DNA of 64,000 nucleotides from Sphingomonas mollis (GTDB taxonomy: Bacteria > Pseudomonadota > Alphaproteobacteria > Sphingomonadales > Sphingomonadaceae): positions 1-64,000 of the forward strand of contig NZ_JAELXS010000010.1 in the NCBI RefSeq assembly GCF_016427505.1, given 5' to 3'. The first letter of the stretch is position 1, and every line of letters starts with the position of its first letter. The position numbers and the translations under genes are program-made. A model generated the notes under the pieces. It had not been told where the DNA came from, did no database searches, and worked only from the letters and a program-made list of their open reading frames with translations. Below are positions 10,018 to 17,396 of the stretch, in pieces.

Positions 10018-10449
10018 ATGCGCAAGTTTGTTCTGGGTGCGGCGCTGCTGGCTTCTGCTGCTGCGGGCATGATGCCGTCGGTCGCCGGGGCGCAGCGGTA
10101 TCAGGATCGCTACGAGCAGAGCTATCGGGATGATGACGGCCGCTATGATCGGGCGCCGCGCTACATCGCCCATCGGGGCGATCGGCGGTACGACGATCGC
10201 CGGGATTACGACGATCGCCGTCGTTATGACGACCGGCGCGGCTATGACGACCGGGATTACGACCGTCGTCCCCAGCGGTGCAGCAAGGGCACGACCGGGG
10301 CGCTGGTCGGCGCGATCGCCGGCGGTCTGCTCGGGCGGACGATCGACAGCCGGGGCGACCGGGCGCTCGGCACGATCCTGGGCGGGGGCGCCGGGGCGCT
10401 GGCGGGTCATGCGGTCGAGAAGTCCAACAATCCAGGTTATTGCCGCTAA
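10018..10449 (+). CDS. Exported glycine-zipper (17-kDa antigen-like) protein
   Basis: 143 residues. A signal peptide ends at SVAGA-Q (residue 25). A repetitive basic/acidic linker rich in Tyr-Asp-Arg (YDDRRDYDDRRRYDDR) spans residues about 33-83. Then comes a glycine-zipper helix pair TTGALVGAIAGGLLG and GTILGGGAGALAGH, typical of glycine-zipper 2TM/RcnB-neighbour envelope proteins. GGAG lies seven bases before the ATG. Such proteins insert in or tether to the outer membrane. Exact role unknown. The direct-repeat linker could change length by slippage. Confidence 0.85.
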   Translation: MRKFVLGAALLASAAAGMMPSVAGAQRYQDRYEQSYRDDDGRYDRAPRYIAHRGDRRYDDRRDYDDRRRYDDRRGYDDRDYDRRPQRCSKGTTGALVGAIAGGLLGRTIDSRGDRALGTILGGGAGALAGHAVEKSNNPGYCR

Positions 10450-10528
10450 GGGTTGTCGGGGCAGCGGGGAACGGATCGCCGTCGTCGATGCTTCTGGTGA
10501 AAGACATATCGCCGGGAGTTTCAACGAC

Positions 10529-11521
10529 ATGACCGATACCGATCGACGTACCTTCGTGACCGGCGCCGCCCTGGCGGCGGGGGCGGCCGTAACCTCCGGC
10601 GCGGCAGTGGCCGCGCAGGGTGGCGGGGGCGCGAAAGCGGCGACCACGCCGGCCGCGGCCGCCTATCCCAAGCCACCCTTCGCGGTGCAGCGCCAGCCCT
10701 GGCCGGGGCTGGCGTCGAAGATGACGCCGCGGCCGGATCATGGCGAAACCAGCTACAAGGGATCGGGCCGGCTCGCGGGCAAAAAGGCGCTCATCACGGG
10801 TGGCGACAGCGGCATCGGCCGGGCCGCGGCGATCGCCTATGCGCGCGAGGGCGCGGATGTCGCGATCAATTATCTGCCCGCCGAGGAGCCGGACGCGCGC
10901 GAGGTCGTGGCGCTGATCCGGGCGGAGGGTCGGCGTGCGGTCGCGATCCCCGGCGACCTGCGCGACGAGCGGTTCTGCCGGAAGCTGGTGCAGCAGGCGG
11001 CCGAGCAGCTCGGCGGGCTCGACATTCTGGTGAACAACGCGGCGCGGCAGCAGACGCGGCCGGGCATCGCCGATATCTCGTCGCAGGACTTCGACGATAC
11101 GATGAAGACCAACGTCTATGCGCCGTTCTGGCTGACCAAGGCAGCGGTGGAGCGGATGGGGCCGGGGGCGGTGATCGTGAACACCTCGTCCGAACAGGCG
11201 GGCGATCCGTCACCCGACATCGTCGATTACGCGCTGACGCGGGCGGCGGTGCTGAACTTCACCAAGGGCATGGCCAAGCAGCTGGCACCGCGCGGCATCC
11301 GCGTGAACGCGGTGGCGCCGGGGCCGTTCTGGACGCCGTTGCAGGTCAGCGGCGGGGCGACACCGGACAAGCAGCGCAGCTTCGGCGAAAGCTCGCCGAT
11401 GGGTCGCCCCGGCCAGCCGGCGGAGATCGCCGGGCTGTACGTGGCGGCAGCCGATCCGTCGCTCAGCTATTCGACCGGGCAGATCTTCGGGTCGACTGGC
11501 GGGAATGGCCAGCCGGCGTGA
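10529..11521 (+). CDS. Tat-exported short-chain dehydrogenase/reductase
   Basis: 330 residues. The N-terminus DRRTFVTGAALAAGAAV is a twin-arginine signal. After a Pro-rich linker a classical-length SDR domain begins near residue 80. It has TGGDSGIG (90-97) for NAD(P) binding, NNAA (169-172), NTSSEQA (Ser220/221) and DYALTR, where the catalytic motif Tyr-x3-Lys reads Tyr234-x3-Arg238. The family resembles YhdF/YghA-type SDRs annotated as glucose/ribitol-like dehydrogenases. Substrate unknown. The frame is open upstream to 10130 over the previous gene, but the ATG at 10529 is the first in a sensible position. A hairpin follows the stop. Confidence 0.85.
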   Translation: MTDTDRRTFVTGAALAAGAAVTSGAAVAAQGGGGAKAATTPAAAAYPKPPFAVQRQPWPGLASKMTPRPDHGETSYKGSGRLAGKKALITGGDSGIGRAAAIAYAREGADVAINYLPAEEPDAREVVALIRAEGRRAVAIPGDLRDERFCRKLVQQAAEQLGGLDILVNNAARQQTRPGIADISSQDFDDTMKTNVYAPFWLTKAAVERMGPGAVIVNTSSEQAGDPSPDIVDYALTRAAVLNFTKGMAKQLAPRGIRVNAVAPGPFWTPLQVSGGATPDKQRSFGESSPMGRPGQPAEIAGLYVAAADPSLSYSTGQIFGSTGGNGQPA

Positions 11522-11532
11522 GGTGAGGGAAA

Positions 11533-11556
11533 GCCGCCAGCCGGTTGGCCGGCGGC
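11533..11556. terminator. Hairpin terminator between convergent genes
   Basis: GCCGCCAGCC and GGCCGGCGGC pair with one mismatch around GGTT and are followed by TGTTCTTGT. It lies between the SDR gene and the PEP-CTERM gene and could serve both strands. Confidence 0.6.
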
Positions 11557-11569
11557 TGTTCTTGTCACG

Positions 11570-12388
11570 TCAGGCGAAGGTGGCGCGTACCCCGCGACGG
11601 CGATAGCGCATCGCGGCGCCGGTCATGCCGAAGCCCACCAGCATCATCGCCCAGGTGGCGGGTTCCGGCACGGCCGCGGCCGCGACCTCGAAATTGAAGG
11701 TCGTGATGCCGCTGGTGGTGCGCAACGACACGTTGTCGGCGAAGGCATGATAGCCGGTCCCCGCGGTCGAACCGCTGCCGACGCTGATCGCCGACACGAA
11801 GGCGTTCGTACTGTAATTCTGTGCGATCCAGCTCGACAGGCTCTTGTTGACCTGACTGCCGTTCACGAGCGTGACGCCGGGGCCGGTGACAAACTGGTAG
11901 AAATTGTCGTCGAAGGTCGACGAGTACCAGGTGTCGCGGGCGGTGTTGCCATAGGTGCCGTTATAGACGCCCTCCCAGATCAGCTCGCTGCGCTGGGTGC
12001 CGTCCTGCACCAGCAGGCGAAGGGCGGGGGTGTAATCGGCGTTCCGGATGCTGACGCTGTCGGCCGCGATGCGCCAGTCGAAGGCGAGGCCGGATACGCT
12101 GGAAAGCGGCATCAGGTTCGTCGTGAACGGCGCATACTGGATGCCCTCCTGAAAGCGGGTGCGGTCGCCCTTCAGCTCGATCGATCCGTTGCCGGACCGC
12201 GGGGCGGTGGAGGTGATGACCGCCGAGGCGCCAGCGCTGTTTTCACTAGGGATCACACCCCAACTGGTGGCGCTCGGGACGCCGGTTCCTCCGGTGACGA
12301 CGACGGTGGACATGGTAACCGACGCCTGTGCGGTGCCCGCGACGAGAAGCGCCGCGGCCGACACGGCTGCGCGCGATAGAATGTGCAT
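11570..12388 (-). CDS. PEP-CTERM (PEPxxWA subtype) surface/exported protein
   Basis: 272 residues. The signal peptide MHILSRAAVSAAALLVAGTAQA ends at residue 22. A beta-rich middle contains no known catalytic motif. The C-terminal sorting signal is VPEPATWAMMLVGFGMTG followed by a basic tail RYRRR: the PEP motif, one transmembrane helix and positive charges expected for exosortase/PEP-CTERM processing. GAGGGG stands upstream of the ATG. The exosortase is not in this window. Proteins of this class often accompany exopolysaccharide or biofilm formation. Specific function unknown. Confidence 0.9.
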   Translation of the reverse strand: MHILSRAAVSAAALLVAGTAQASVTMSTVVVTGGTGVPSATSWGVIPSENSAGASAVITSTAPRSGNGSIELKGDRTRFQEGIQYAPFTTNLMPLSSVSGLAFDWRIAADSVSIRNADYTPALRLLVQDGTQRSELIWEGVYNGTYGNTARDTWYSSTFDDNFYQFVTGPGVTLVNGSQVNKSLSSWIAQNYSTNAFVSAISVGSGSTAGTGYHAFADNVSLRTTSGITTFNFEVAAAAVPEPATWAMMLVGFGMTGAAMRYRRRGVRATFA

Positions 12389-12599
12389 GCTTCAGTATCC
12401 CCTCTTGTTTTCGCGTGAAGTCTGTCGCCCCGGAACGGGAAGGGCAAGGACAACATTAGTGTCTTTTTCGCCGATAACGCCCTGTTTAGGGACGGATTAT
12501 TCGGAACGCTTCATCGATCCGCCCTGGCAAACGATTGTTATGCTCACGTGCATTTTCTGCTTTCGTTCCGGCGCCGAATGAATCAGAATCGTCGGTACG

Positions 12600-13076
12600 A
12601 TGCCGATCCGCGCCGATCATCTCTGGCTGTACCCGATCGACTGGACACAGCTGTCGCGGGCGATCCGGTTCGACCGGGCCGGCGGGCGGTGCGAGCATTG
12701 CCGGCGACCGCATGGCGAACGCGTGTTCCATCTGGGCGACGGCGTGTGGTGGGACCGCCGCGACGTCCGCTGGCGCGATGGGCGCGGGCGGCGGGTACGG
12801 TTGCCGCGCCGCGATCTGCTTAACGACGGGCGCTGGACGCGGGTGGTGCTGGCATGCGCGCATCTGAACCATGATCCGACCGACAGCATGGGGCAGAATC
12901 TGGCGGCATTGTGCCAGCGCTGCCACATGCTGCACGACGGCCCCGAACACCGCCGTCGCCGCTGGCTGAACCGCCATTACGCGCGGGCGCTGGGCGACCT
13001 GTTCAACGGCCCGTATCCGAAGCTGGGGGCGGAATGGATCGTCCCGATCGGGGGGTTGTCGTTGCTGGCGGCTTGA
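12600..13076 (+). CDS. HNH-endonuclease-like zinc protein
   Basis: 158 residues. CEHC (Cys31, Cys34) and CQRCHMLHD (Cys105, Cys108, His109/His112) form two zinc knuckles flanking ACAHLNHDPTDSMGQN (His88, Asn100). This is the layout of a small HNH nuclease with structural zinc. Such stand-alone genes occur in prophages and in bacterial chromosomes, and the target is unknown. The Shine-Dalgarno is weak. It is divergent from the PEP-CTERM gene (gap 12389-12599 presumably holds both promoters) and borders the decayed mobile region to its right. Confidence 0.65.
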   Translation: MPIRADHLWLYPIDWTQLSRAIRFDRAGGRCEHCRRPHGERVFHLGDGVWWDRRDVRWRDGRGRRVRLPRRDLLNDGRWTRVVLACAHLNHDPTDSMGQNLAALCQRCHMLHDGPEHRRRRWLNRHYARALGDLFNGPYPKLGAEWIVPIGGLSLLAA

Positions 13077-13125
13077 GGGGGTTTCTGTTCGGCCGAGGGC
13101 CGTCATTATCCAGCAATGGAGATCA

Positions 13126-13622
13126 TCAAATGGGTTGGCAGACAGCTGCCACATAGTAGCTTCGTAAGCCTTGCAAAACACCGCGCTCGCGCCGTTCATA
13201 GACCGTCGTCTTACCGCAACGGATCGAGAAATCGACATACCAGATCGACAGCGGAACGGTGATGCACGAGGCTATCACAAGGGAGCTGATCAGCCCTTTA
13301 CGACCTTGCACCAGACGAGGATAATCTCGGGTACGTAGGGCACGTATTGATATAGGTATGGCGCACGCAGTTGTCAGGCAGGCGCAGGTTGTCGCGGTGT
13401 ATGCGACCACGAAGACACCGAGCCACATGTAGACGGGCATCTTGATGCCCTGCAGCCACATGAGGACCTGGGTGTTGAGTAGCTGGCTGCCACGGGTGAA
13501 GTTGCCGAATTGCGAGGCGCATCACCCCGCGCGGAATGATGCTCCTGCGGGATCGGCCGCTTATCGTTGCGAATGTCCTTACGCGGCTTCTTGACCGGCA
13601 TTTTGGGGTCATCACGCGCCAT
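13126..13622 (-). pseudogene. Frameshifted membrane gene, resembles start of a conjugative coupling protein
   Basis: ATG at 13622 gives MARDDPKMPVKKPRKDIRND and runs in one frame to about 13510 (SARGDAPR). The coding signal then continues in another frame as QFGNFTRGSQLLNTQVLMWLQ, with two hydrophobic segments (MWLGVFVVAYTATTCACL and LISSLVIASCITVPLSIWYV) to a stop at 13126. Restoring one base at CGCAATTCGG joins the two. The layout (basic/polar tail, FTRGSQ-type sequence, two TM helices) is that of TraD/VirD4-like coupling-protein N-termini, but the ATPase part is absent. I infer a truncated and frameshifted relic. The family assignment is tentative; the frameshift itself is seen directly. 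Confidence 0.45.
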
Positions 13623-13899
13623 GATGGAGCTTCATGCGACGGTCGGTTTCGAGGACCAGCGTCTCGCGCATATCCGGGTAATCTTTCCGGATGATCGCGT
13701 CGAGCGCGACCTGCATATACTCGGTCACGCGCAGGTGCCGGCGCTTGCTGCCATGTAGCAGCTTCAGTCCATCGAGACGTTGTTCGATAGCTTGCCGAAT
13801 GAGGTCCGACGGCGTTCAACCTAAAGAGGCCGCTTCAGCATCAAGACGATTACACAGGTCACGGGGTAACCGGACCGTACGGTGAAGAAAGGATTTCAA
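13612..13899 (-). pseudogene. Ribbon-helix-helix protein gene with in-frame TGA (relaxosome/MobC-like)
   Basis: A TTG at 13899, with GGAG upstream, opens a 95-residue frame. KSFLHRTVRLPRDLCNRLDA is a beta strand plus helix. A TGA stop at 13816-13818 follows AASLG, and the same frame resumes TPSDLIRQAIEQRLD as the second helix, followed by a helical C-terminus ending LETDRRMKLHHGA. The parts on both sides of the stop together make a standard RHH fold, so TGA probably replaced a CGA/TGG-type codon. The end overlaps the next gene's start (13620-13622). RHH proteins in this position normally bind oriT or repress a transfer operon. Confidence 0.55.
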
Positions 13900-14005
13900 C
13901 TTCCAGCTCCCTAGCAGGGGGGCTGGTAGAGGCTTCGGCGAGCCCCTTTGTATAACCTGGGGCTTGTGGCGGAGCAAGGTCCAGAATTGGGTATCCGGGA
14001 AAAAC

Positions 14006-14095
14006 GTGCCACAGCGTGCCACACAGAAACGGCGGAAAACCGTGGTTCTGTCAGCGTGGCACAGCGTGCCACGTTTCGTGGCACGCTGTGCCACG
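14006..14095. repeat. Nested palindromes, oriT- or operator-like
   Basis: CGTGGCACAGCGTGCCACG at 14055-14073 is followed after TTT by its exact inverted copy at 14077-14095. Each arm is itself a smaller palindrome, GTGGCAC-AGC-GTGCCAC. A further partial copy, GTGCCACAGCGTGCCACAC, is at 14006-14024. It lies about 160 bases upstream of the broken RHH gene, where an RHH relaxosome protein would be expected to bind. Confidence 0.8.
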
Positions 14096-14444
14096 CATCA
14101 TAAATCCTCTAGGCCATTGTAAAATCATGGGAAAAAGCAAGCGCAGCTTGCAAGGGTGTGCTTCTTTGTTGTCCCGATTCCCATGTGTTGCTCTGATCCT
14201 TCTGGTTCTTCTGGTTGATGGGAAGGGCCTCCGGTTTTCCGTGGGGCAGGGGTCCGCCATCAGTGCGGAATGATGGATTGATCCTACGCTTCGCGCGGGT
14301 GTCTTGGTCCGGTTCGACGATGATCGTCATGGGGGTTTCCTTGGGTGAGTTCGGATCGATTGGCCGTGGTCTTTTCGACCGGTCGATCGCTGGCTATATT
14401 GGTCCCGTTCAGAGCCCGATCAGCCTGACCAAAAGGCAAGAACT
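14096..14444. other. A+T-richer noncoding stretch, candidate transfer-origin remnant
   Basis: No convincing gene. It holds AAGCGCAGCTTGCAAGGGTG around 14138-14157, with a small inverted repeat AAGC/GCTT beside CAAGGG. This is loosely like nic-region sequences of MOBQ-type plasmids, but I cannot verify it. Decayed transfer-like genes lie on both sides. Confidence 0.3.
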
Positions 14445-14588
14445 ATGGCGAAGTCACTGGACGCTGAAATGGCTGCGATCGAGGCCGAGGAACGCAAGCT
14501 GGCAGAGCATAGAAAGGCGCATCTGAAGACGCTGCGGGAGACGGCGATCGGAACGGTCAATGATCACCGAGACAGCTATATATTCTGA
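14445..14588 (+). CDS. Short coiled-coil ORF, truncated TraC/mobilization-like
   Basis: 47 residues beginning MAKSLDAEMAAIEAEERKLA, a charged helix of the type found in small TraC/MobC-like accessory proteins near oriT in alphaproteobacteria. The similarity stops after RETAIGTV, where the frame ends in an unrelated tail (NDHRDSYIF), suggesting truncation. AAGGCAAG stands just upstream of the ATG. It faces away from the broken RHH gene across the palindrome, as accessory genes do around a transfer origin. Confidence 0.45.
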   Translation: MAKSLDAEMAAIEAEERKLAEHRKAHLKTLRETAIGTVNDHRDSYIF

Positions 14589-14686
14589 CCGAAACGATGA
14601 GCTGCGACGTGCAGGATCATATCGATAACGGGAACTGAGCCAGAACCAGTAATAGTGGCTGCAACTTTATCCGACAGGACCAGAAA

Positions 14687-14881
14687 ATGATCGAGGACGA
14701 GGAACGCCGTTGGCGGGAATTGGACGCCTCAATCGGCGAAACGCTGGTCGAGATGAACGCAGGCGGCGGGATAGATTTTGGTGAGGCGTACGAAGCGCTT
14801 TTGGCTGATCTCGCGACGGTAGATGACCATGCTCGACCCTATGTTCATCCATCGCATCATCGGCTCGTGTCGGGATCGTGA
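14687..14881 (+). CDS. Small acidic hypothetical protein
   Basis: 64 residues (start MIEDEERRWRELDASIGETL), acidic and probably helical, with AGGA eight bases upstream of the ATG. No family recognised. It sits at the right end of the decayed mobile patch and converges on the TctE-like kinase gene. It may be a leftover plasmid or phage gene; the good ribosome site is the main argument that it is real. Confidence 0.5.
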   Translation: MIEDEERRWRELDASIGETLVEMNAGGGIDFGEAYEALLADLATVDDHARPYVHPSHHRLVSGS

Positions 14882-14904
14882 CCGCGCCGGGATTGGGATG
14901 AACT

Positions 14905-16305
14905 TTATCCCGTCCCGACCCCCGCAAAGCGCAGGATGATCGTCGTCCCCACTTCCGCGTCGCCGAACGATACGGTGGCGTTCAGGCGGGTGGCGGCGGA
15001 GCGGACGATGGCGAGGCCGAGGCCGCTGCCCTCGGGTCCGCCTCCGACCCCCAGCCGCACGAAGCGGTCGAAGGCGGTGTCGCGGTGGGCGAGGGGGATG
15101 CCGGGGCCGTCGTCGGCGACGGCGACCGTGGTGGCCGCTGGCGTGGCCGCGATCGTGACCGATACGGTGCCGCCCGGCCGGTTATAGCGGATGCCGTTGT
15201 CGATCAGGTTGGACAGGATCTCGAAGATCAGGGTGCGGTGGCCGGGGACAATGGCGGCGACGGTTTCGTCGCCCTCCAGCACCAGATCGATGCCGGCGTC
15301 GATCGCCTGACCGAACTGGCGGGTGATGACCGCGGCCGCGACCTCGCGCAGGTCGACCGCCTCCAGCGGCGCGGAGACACCGGCTTCCTCGGCGCGGGCC
15401 AGCGCCAGCAACTGCGTCACCAGTCGTTCCAGGCGGGTGGCGGCGTCGGCGATCTCGTCCAGCGCCTCGGTACGCTCGGGGCCGGAGCCGCGCCGCGCCA
15501 GCGCGAGTTGCACCTTCAGCACCGACAGCGGCGTGCGCATCTGGTGCGAGGCATCGGCGGTGAAGCGGCGCACGCCGCTGGTCGCGGTGTCGAGCTGGGC
15601 CAGCAACCGGTCGAACGCGCGGGCGAGCGGGCGAAGCTCGCTGGGCAGGGGGCCGGCATCGAGCGGGGAGAAATCGGGGCGCGCCTGTTCGTCGCGCGCC
15701 TCCACCGCGCCGCGCAGCCGGGCAAGCGGGCGCAGACTCCAGCCGAGCGCGGGGCGGAGCAGCAGCGCCGCGGCGCCGACCAGCACGCATTCGCCAACCA
15801 GCAACGCCAGCATCAACCGCCGGTTGAGCGCGCCGCGATTGTCGAGCGTCTCGGCGATCTGGACGATCACAGGGCGGTCGATACGGGGGAGCGCCCGGCG
15901 GACCTCGGCGATGCGGACGTCCTGATCGCGGTAGCGGGCGAAGCGATATCGCGGCACGTCGATCGCCAGCGTCGCGGGGTCGGGCGCAGGCAGGTCGGCA
16001 TAGCCGGTCAGCAGCTCTTCGCCGACCGCGATCCGGTAATAGACATTGTCGCGCTCGCCATTCTCCAGCATCCCGAACGCCGCGGCGGGCAGGTCGAGCG
16101 TCACCTCGCCGCGCTCCACCTGCACGGTCTCGGCGATCGCGCCCAGTGCGCCGCCCAGCACGCGGTCGCTCGTCCTGCGCACGACGTCGGCGATCAGCGT
16201 GGCGCCTAGCACGCCGATGACGACGGCCGCGAGCAGCAGCGGGCCGACCATCGCGACGAGCAAGCGGGTGCGGAGGGCGGGGGTTTTCGCTTCGGTCGTC
16301 AGCAT
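14905..16305 (-). CDS. tctE: TctE-like sensor histidine kinase
   Basis: 466 residues. TM1 is at about 13-38 and a periplasmic 2CSK_N-type sensor domain at 40-160. TM2 is at about 163-185, followed by HAMP. The dimerisation/phosphoacceptor box ASHQMRTPL has His254. The ATPase has N box NLIDNGIRYN, G1 DDGPGI and G2 GSGLGLAIV. The 2CSK_N layout is that of TctE, which senses tricarboxylates. The cognate regulator gene lies upstream on the same strand, separated by a 324-base repeat-filled gap. Opposite to it stand a binding protein, porin and citrate symporter, the probable regulon. Confidence 0.85.
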   Translation of the reverse strand: MLTTEAKTPALRTRLLVAMVGPLLLAAVVIGVLGATLIADVVRRTSDRVLGGALGAIAETVQVERGEVTLDLPAAAFGMLENGERDNVYYRIAVGEELLTGYADLPAPDPATLAIDVPRYRFARYRDQDVRIAEVRRALPRIDRPVIVQIAETLDNRGALNRRLMLALLVGECVLVGAAALLLRPALGWSLRPLARLRGAVEARDEQARPDFSPLDAGPLPSELRPLARAFDRLLAQLDTATSGVRRFTADASHQMRTPLSVLKVQLALARRGSGPERTEALDEIADAATRLERLVTQLLALARAEEAGVSAPLEAVDLREVAAAVITRQFGQAIDAGIDLVLEGDETVAAIVPGHRTLIFEILSNLIDNGIRYNRPGGTVSVTIAATPAATTVAVADDGPGIPLAHRDTAFDRFVRLGVGGGPEGSGLGLAIVRSAATRLNATVSFGDAEVGTTIILRFAGVGTG

Positions 16306-16629
16306 GGTGGGGTGAAGGTTTGAAGAGGGTTCGCGCGGAGGCGCGGAGGCGCGGAGAAGAAGGGGTGACGGGGGTCGTCCGCGATGCGCCGGATCGCGGT
16401 TCGGCGATGGTCATGGTGATTGACAGGGCCTGTGGCCGGCACGGGCCGCGCGCAGCGCCTTGATCTCCCTTCTTCTCCGCGTCTCCGCGTCTCCGCGCGA
16501 ACCCCCTGCTTCTTCGTTTCTCTTCGCCAAAGCAGCGCCTGCGAACTGATACCCTCCCCCTCCGTCATCCCGGCGTTCGCCGGGATGACGGAAGGGGGCG
16601 GGCGTTTTGTCTTTTCCCTCAGGAGCAGC
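16306..16629. repeat. Intergenic repeats between the two-component genes
   Basis: No gene. A 38-base arm at 16328-16365 (GGGTTCGCGCGGAGGCGCGG onwards, ending GAGAAGAAGGG) has a nearly perfect inverted copy at 16467-16504. A second, different hairpin at 16562-16591 is CCGTCATCCCGGCG and its exact complement around TT. The first element recurs at 49158-49334 and in 55786-56354. Both may act as transcript-end or mRNA-stability hairpins; here they separate the regulator gene from the kinase gene. Confidence 0.85.
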
Positions 16630-17295
16630 TCACCCGCCATCGAGCATGTACCCCACGCCGCGCACGGTGCGGATTTCGGGGCCGTCGGGGGCCAGCTTGC
16701 CGCGCAGACGGGTGACGTAGACCTCGATCGCGTTGCTGCCGACCGGTTCGTCGAAGCCGAACACCTCGCCGATCAGCAGGTCGCGCGATACGACGCGGCC
16801 GGCGCGGGTGGCGAGCGCCTCCAGCACCGCGCGCTCGCGGCGACGCAGGTCGAGCGGACGGCCGGCGATGTCGGCCCCGCCGGTCGAGCGGTCGAGCGTC
16901 AGCGGCCCGACGCACAGCACCGGGTGCGGATCGCCGCCCCGCCGGCGACCCAGCGCCCGGACGCGCGCCTCCAGCTCCTCCGGCTCGAACGGTTTGCGCA
17001 GGTAATCGTCGGCACCGAGATCCAGCCCGCGCACCCGGTCGTCGAGGCCGTCGCGCGCGGTCAGCATCAGCACCGGCACCCGGTCACCGCGCGCGCGCAG
17101 GCGGGCCAGCACGGTGAAGCCGTCGATATCGGGCAGACCGACATCGAGGATGACCAGCGCATAGGGCTCGCCCGCCACCACCGCCAGCGCGTCCGCGCCG
17201 GTCGCGACATGATCGACCGCGTTGCCGCTGGCGCGCAGCAACGCGGCGATGCTGCGCGCCAGCGCCGCATCGTCCTCGATCATCAGGATGCGCAT
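16630..17295 (-). CDS. tctD: TctD-like OmpR-family response regulator
   Basis: 221 residues. The receiver domain has EDD at 7-9, phosphoacceptor Asp51 (VILDVGLPD) and switch/lysine motif LMLTA ... LRKPF. A C-terminal winged helix runs from about residue 125 to 221, ending with VTRLRGKLAPDG and TVRGVGYMLDGG. GAGGGC precedes the ATG. It is the partner of the TctE-like kinase downstream and is transcribed divergently from the binding-protein gene at 17397. The 100-base gap between them should contain its operator. Expected to activate carboxylate uptake genes. Confidence 0.88.
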   Translation of the reverse strand: MRILMIEDDAALARSIAALLRASGNAVDHVATGADALAVVAGEPYALVILDVGLPDIDGFTVLARLRARGDRVPVLMLTARDGLDDRVRGLDLGADDYLRKPFEPEELEARVRALGRRRGGDPHPVLCVGPLTLDRSTGGADIAGRPLDLRRRERAVLEALATRAGRVVSRDLLIGEVFGFDEPVGSNAIEVYVTRLRGKLAPDGPEIRTVRGVGYMLDGG

Positions 17296-17396
17296 GCACG
17301 CGCCCTCACGGCGTGAAAGGCTGCTGACAGGTTGGCGTCGTACTCCACCCGTGCAGTCTATCCGAACAACGAGGCGGAAGGCGAGGAGAGGTGATG

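Noticed and set aside
10130..10528. Upstream extension of the Tat-SDR gene
   Set aside because: It overlaps the glycine-zipper gene out of frame. The twin-arginine signal starts right at 10529, which must be the N-terminus.
13298..13819. Open frame of 173 codons through the decayed region
   Set aside because: It cuts across the RHH and membrane reading frames, which have better coding features, and itself has no recognisable sequence.
14006..14095. CRISPR-like reading of the GTGCCAC repeats
   Set aside because: Repeats are only palindromic copies a few bases apart, without regular spacers.
15085..16209. Open frame antisense to the TctE-like kinase
   Set aside because: The kinase frame carries every catalytic motif; the antisense product is compositionally biased and motif-free.
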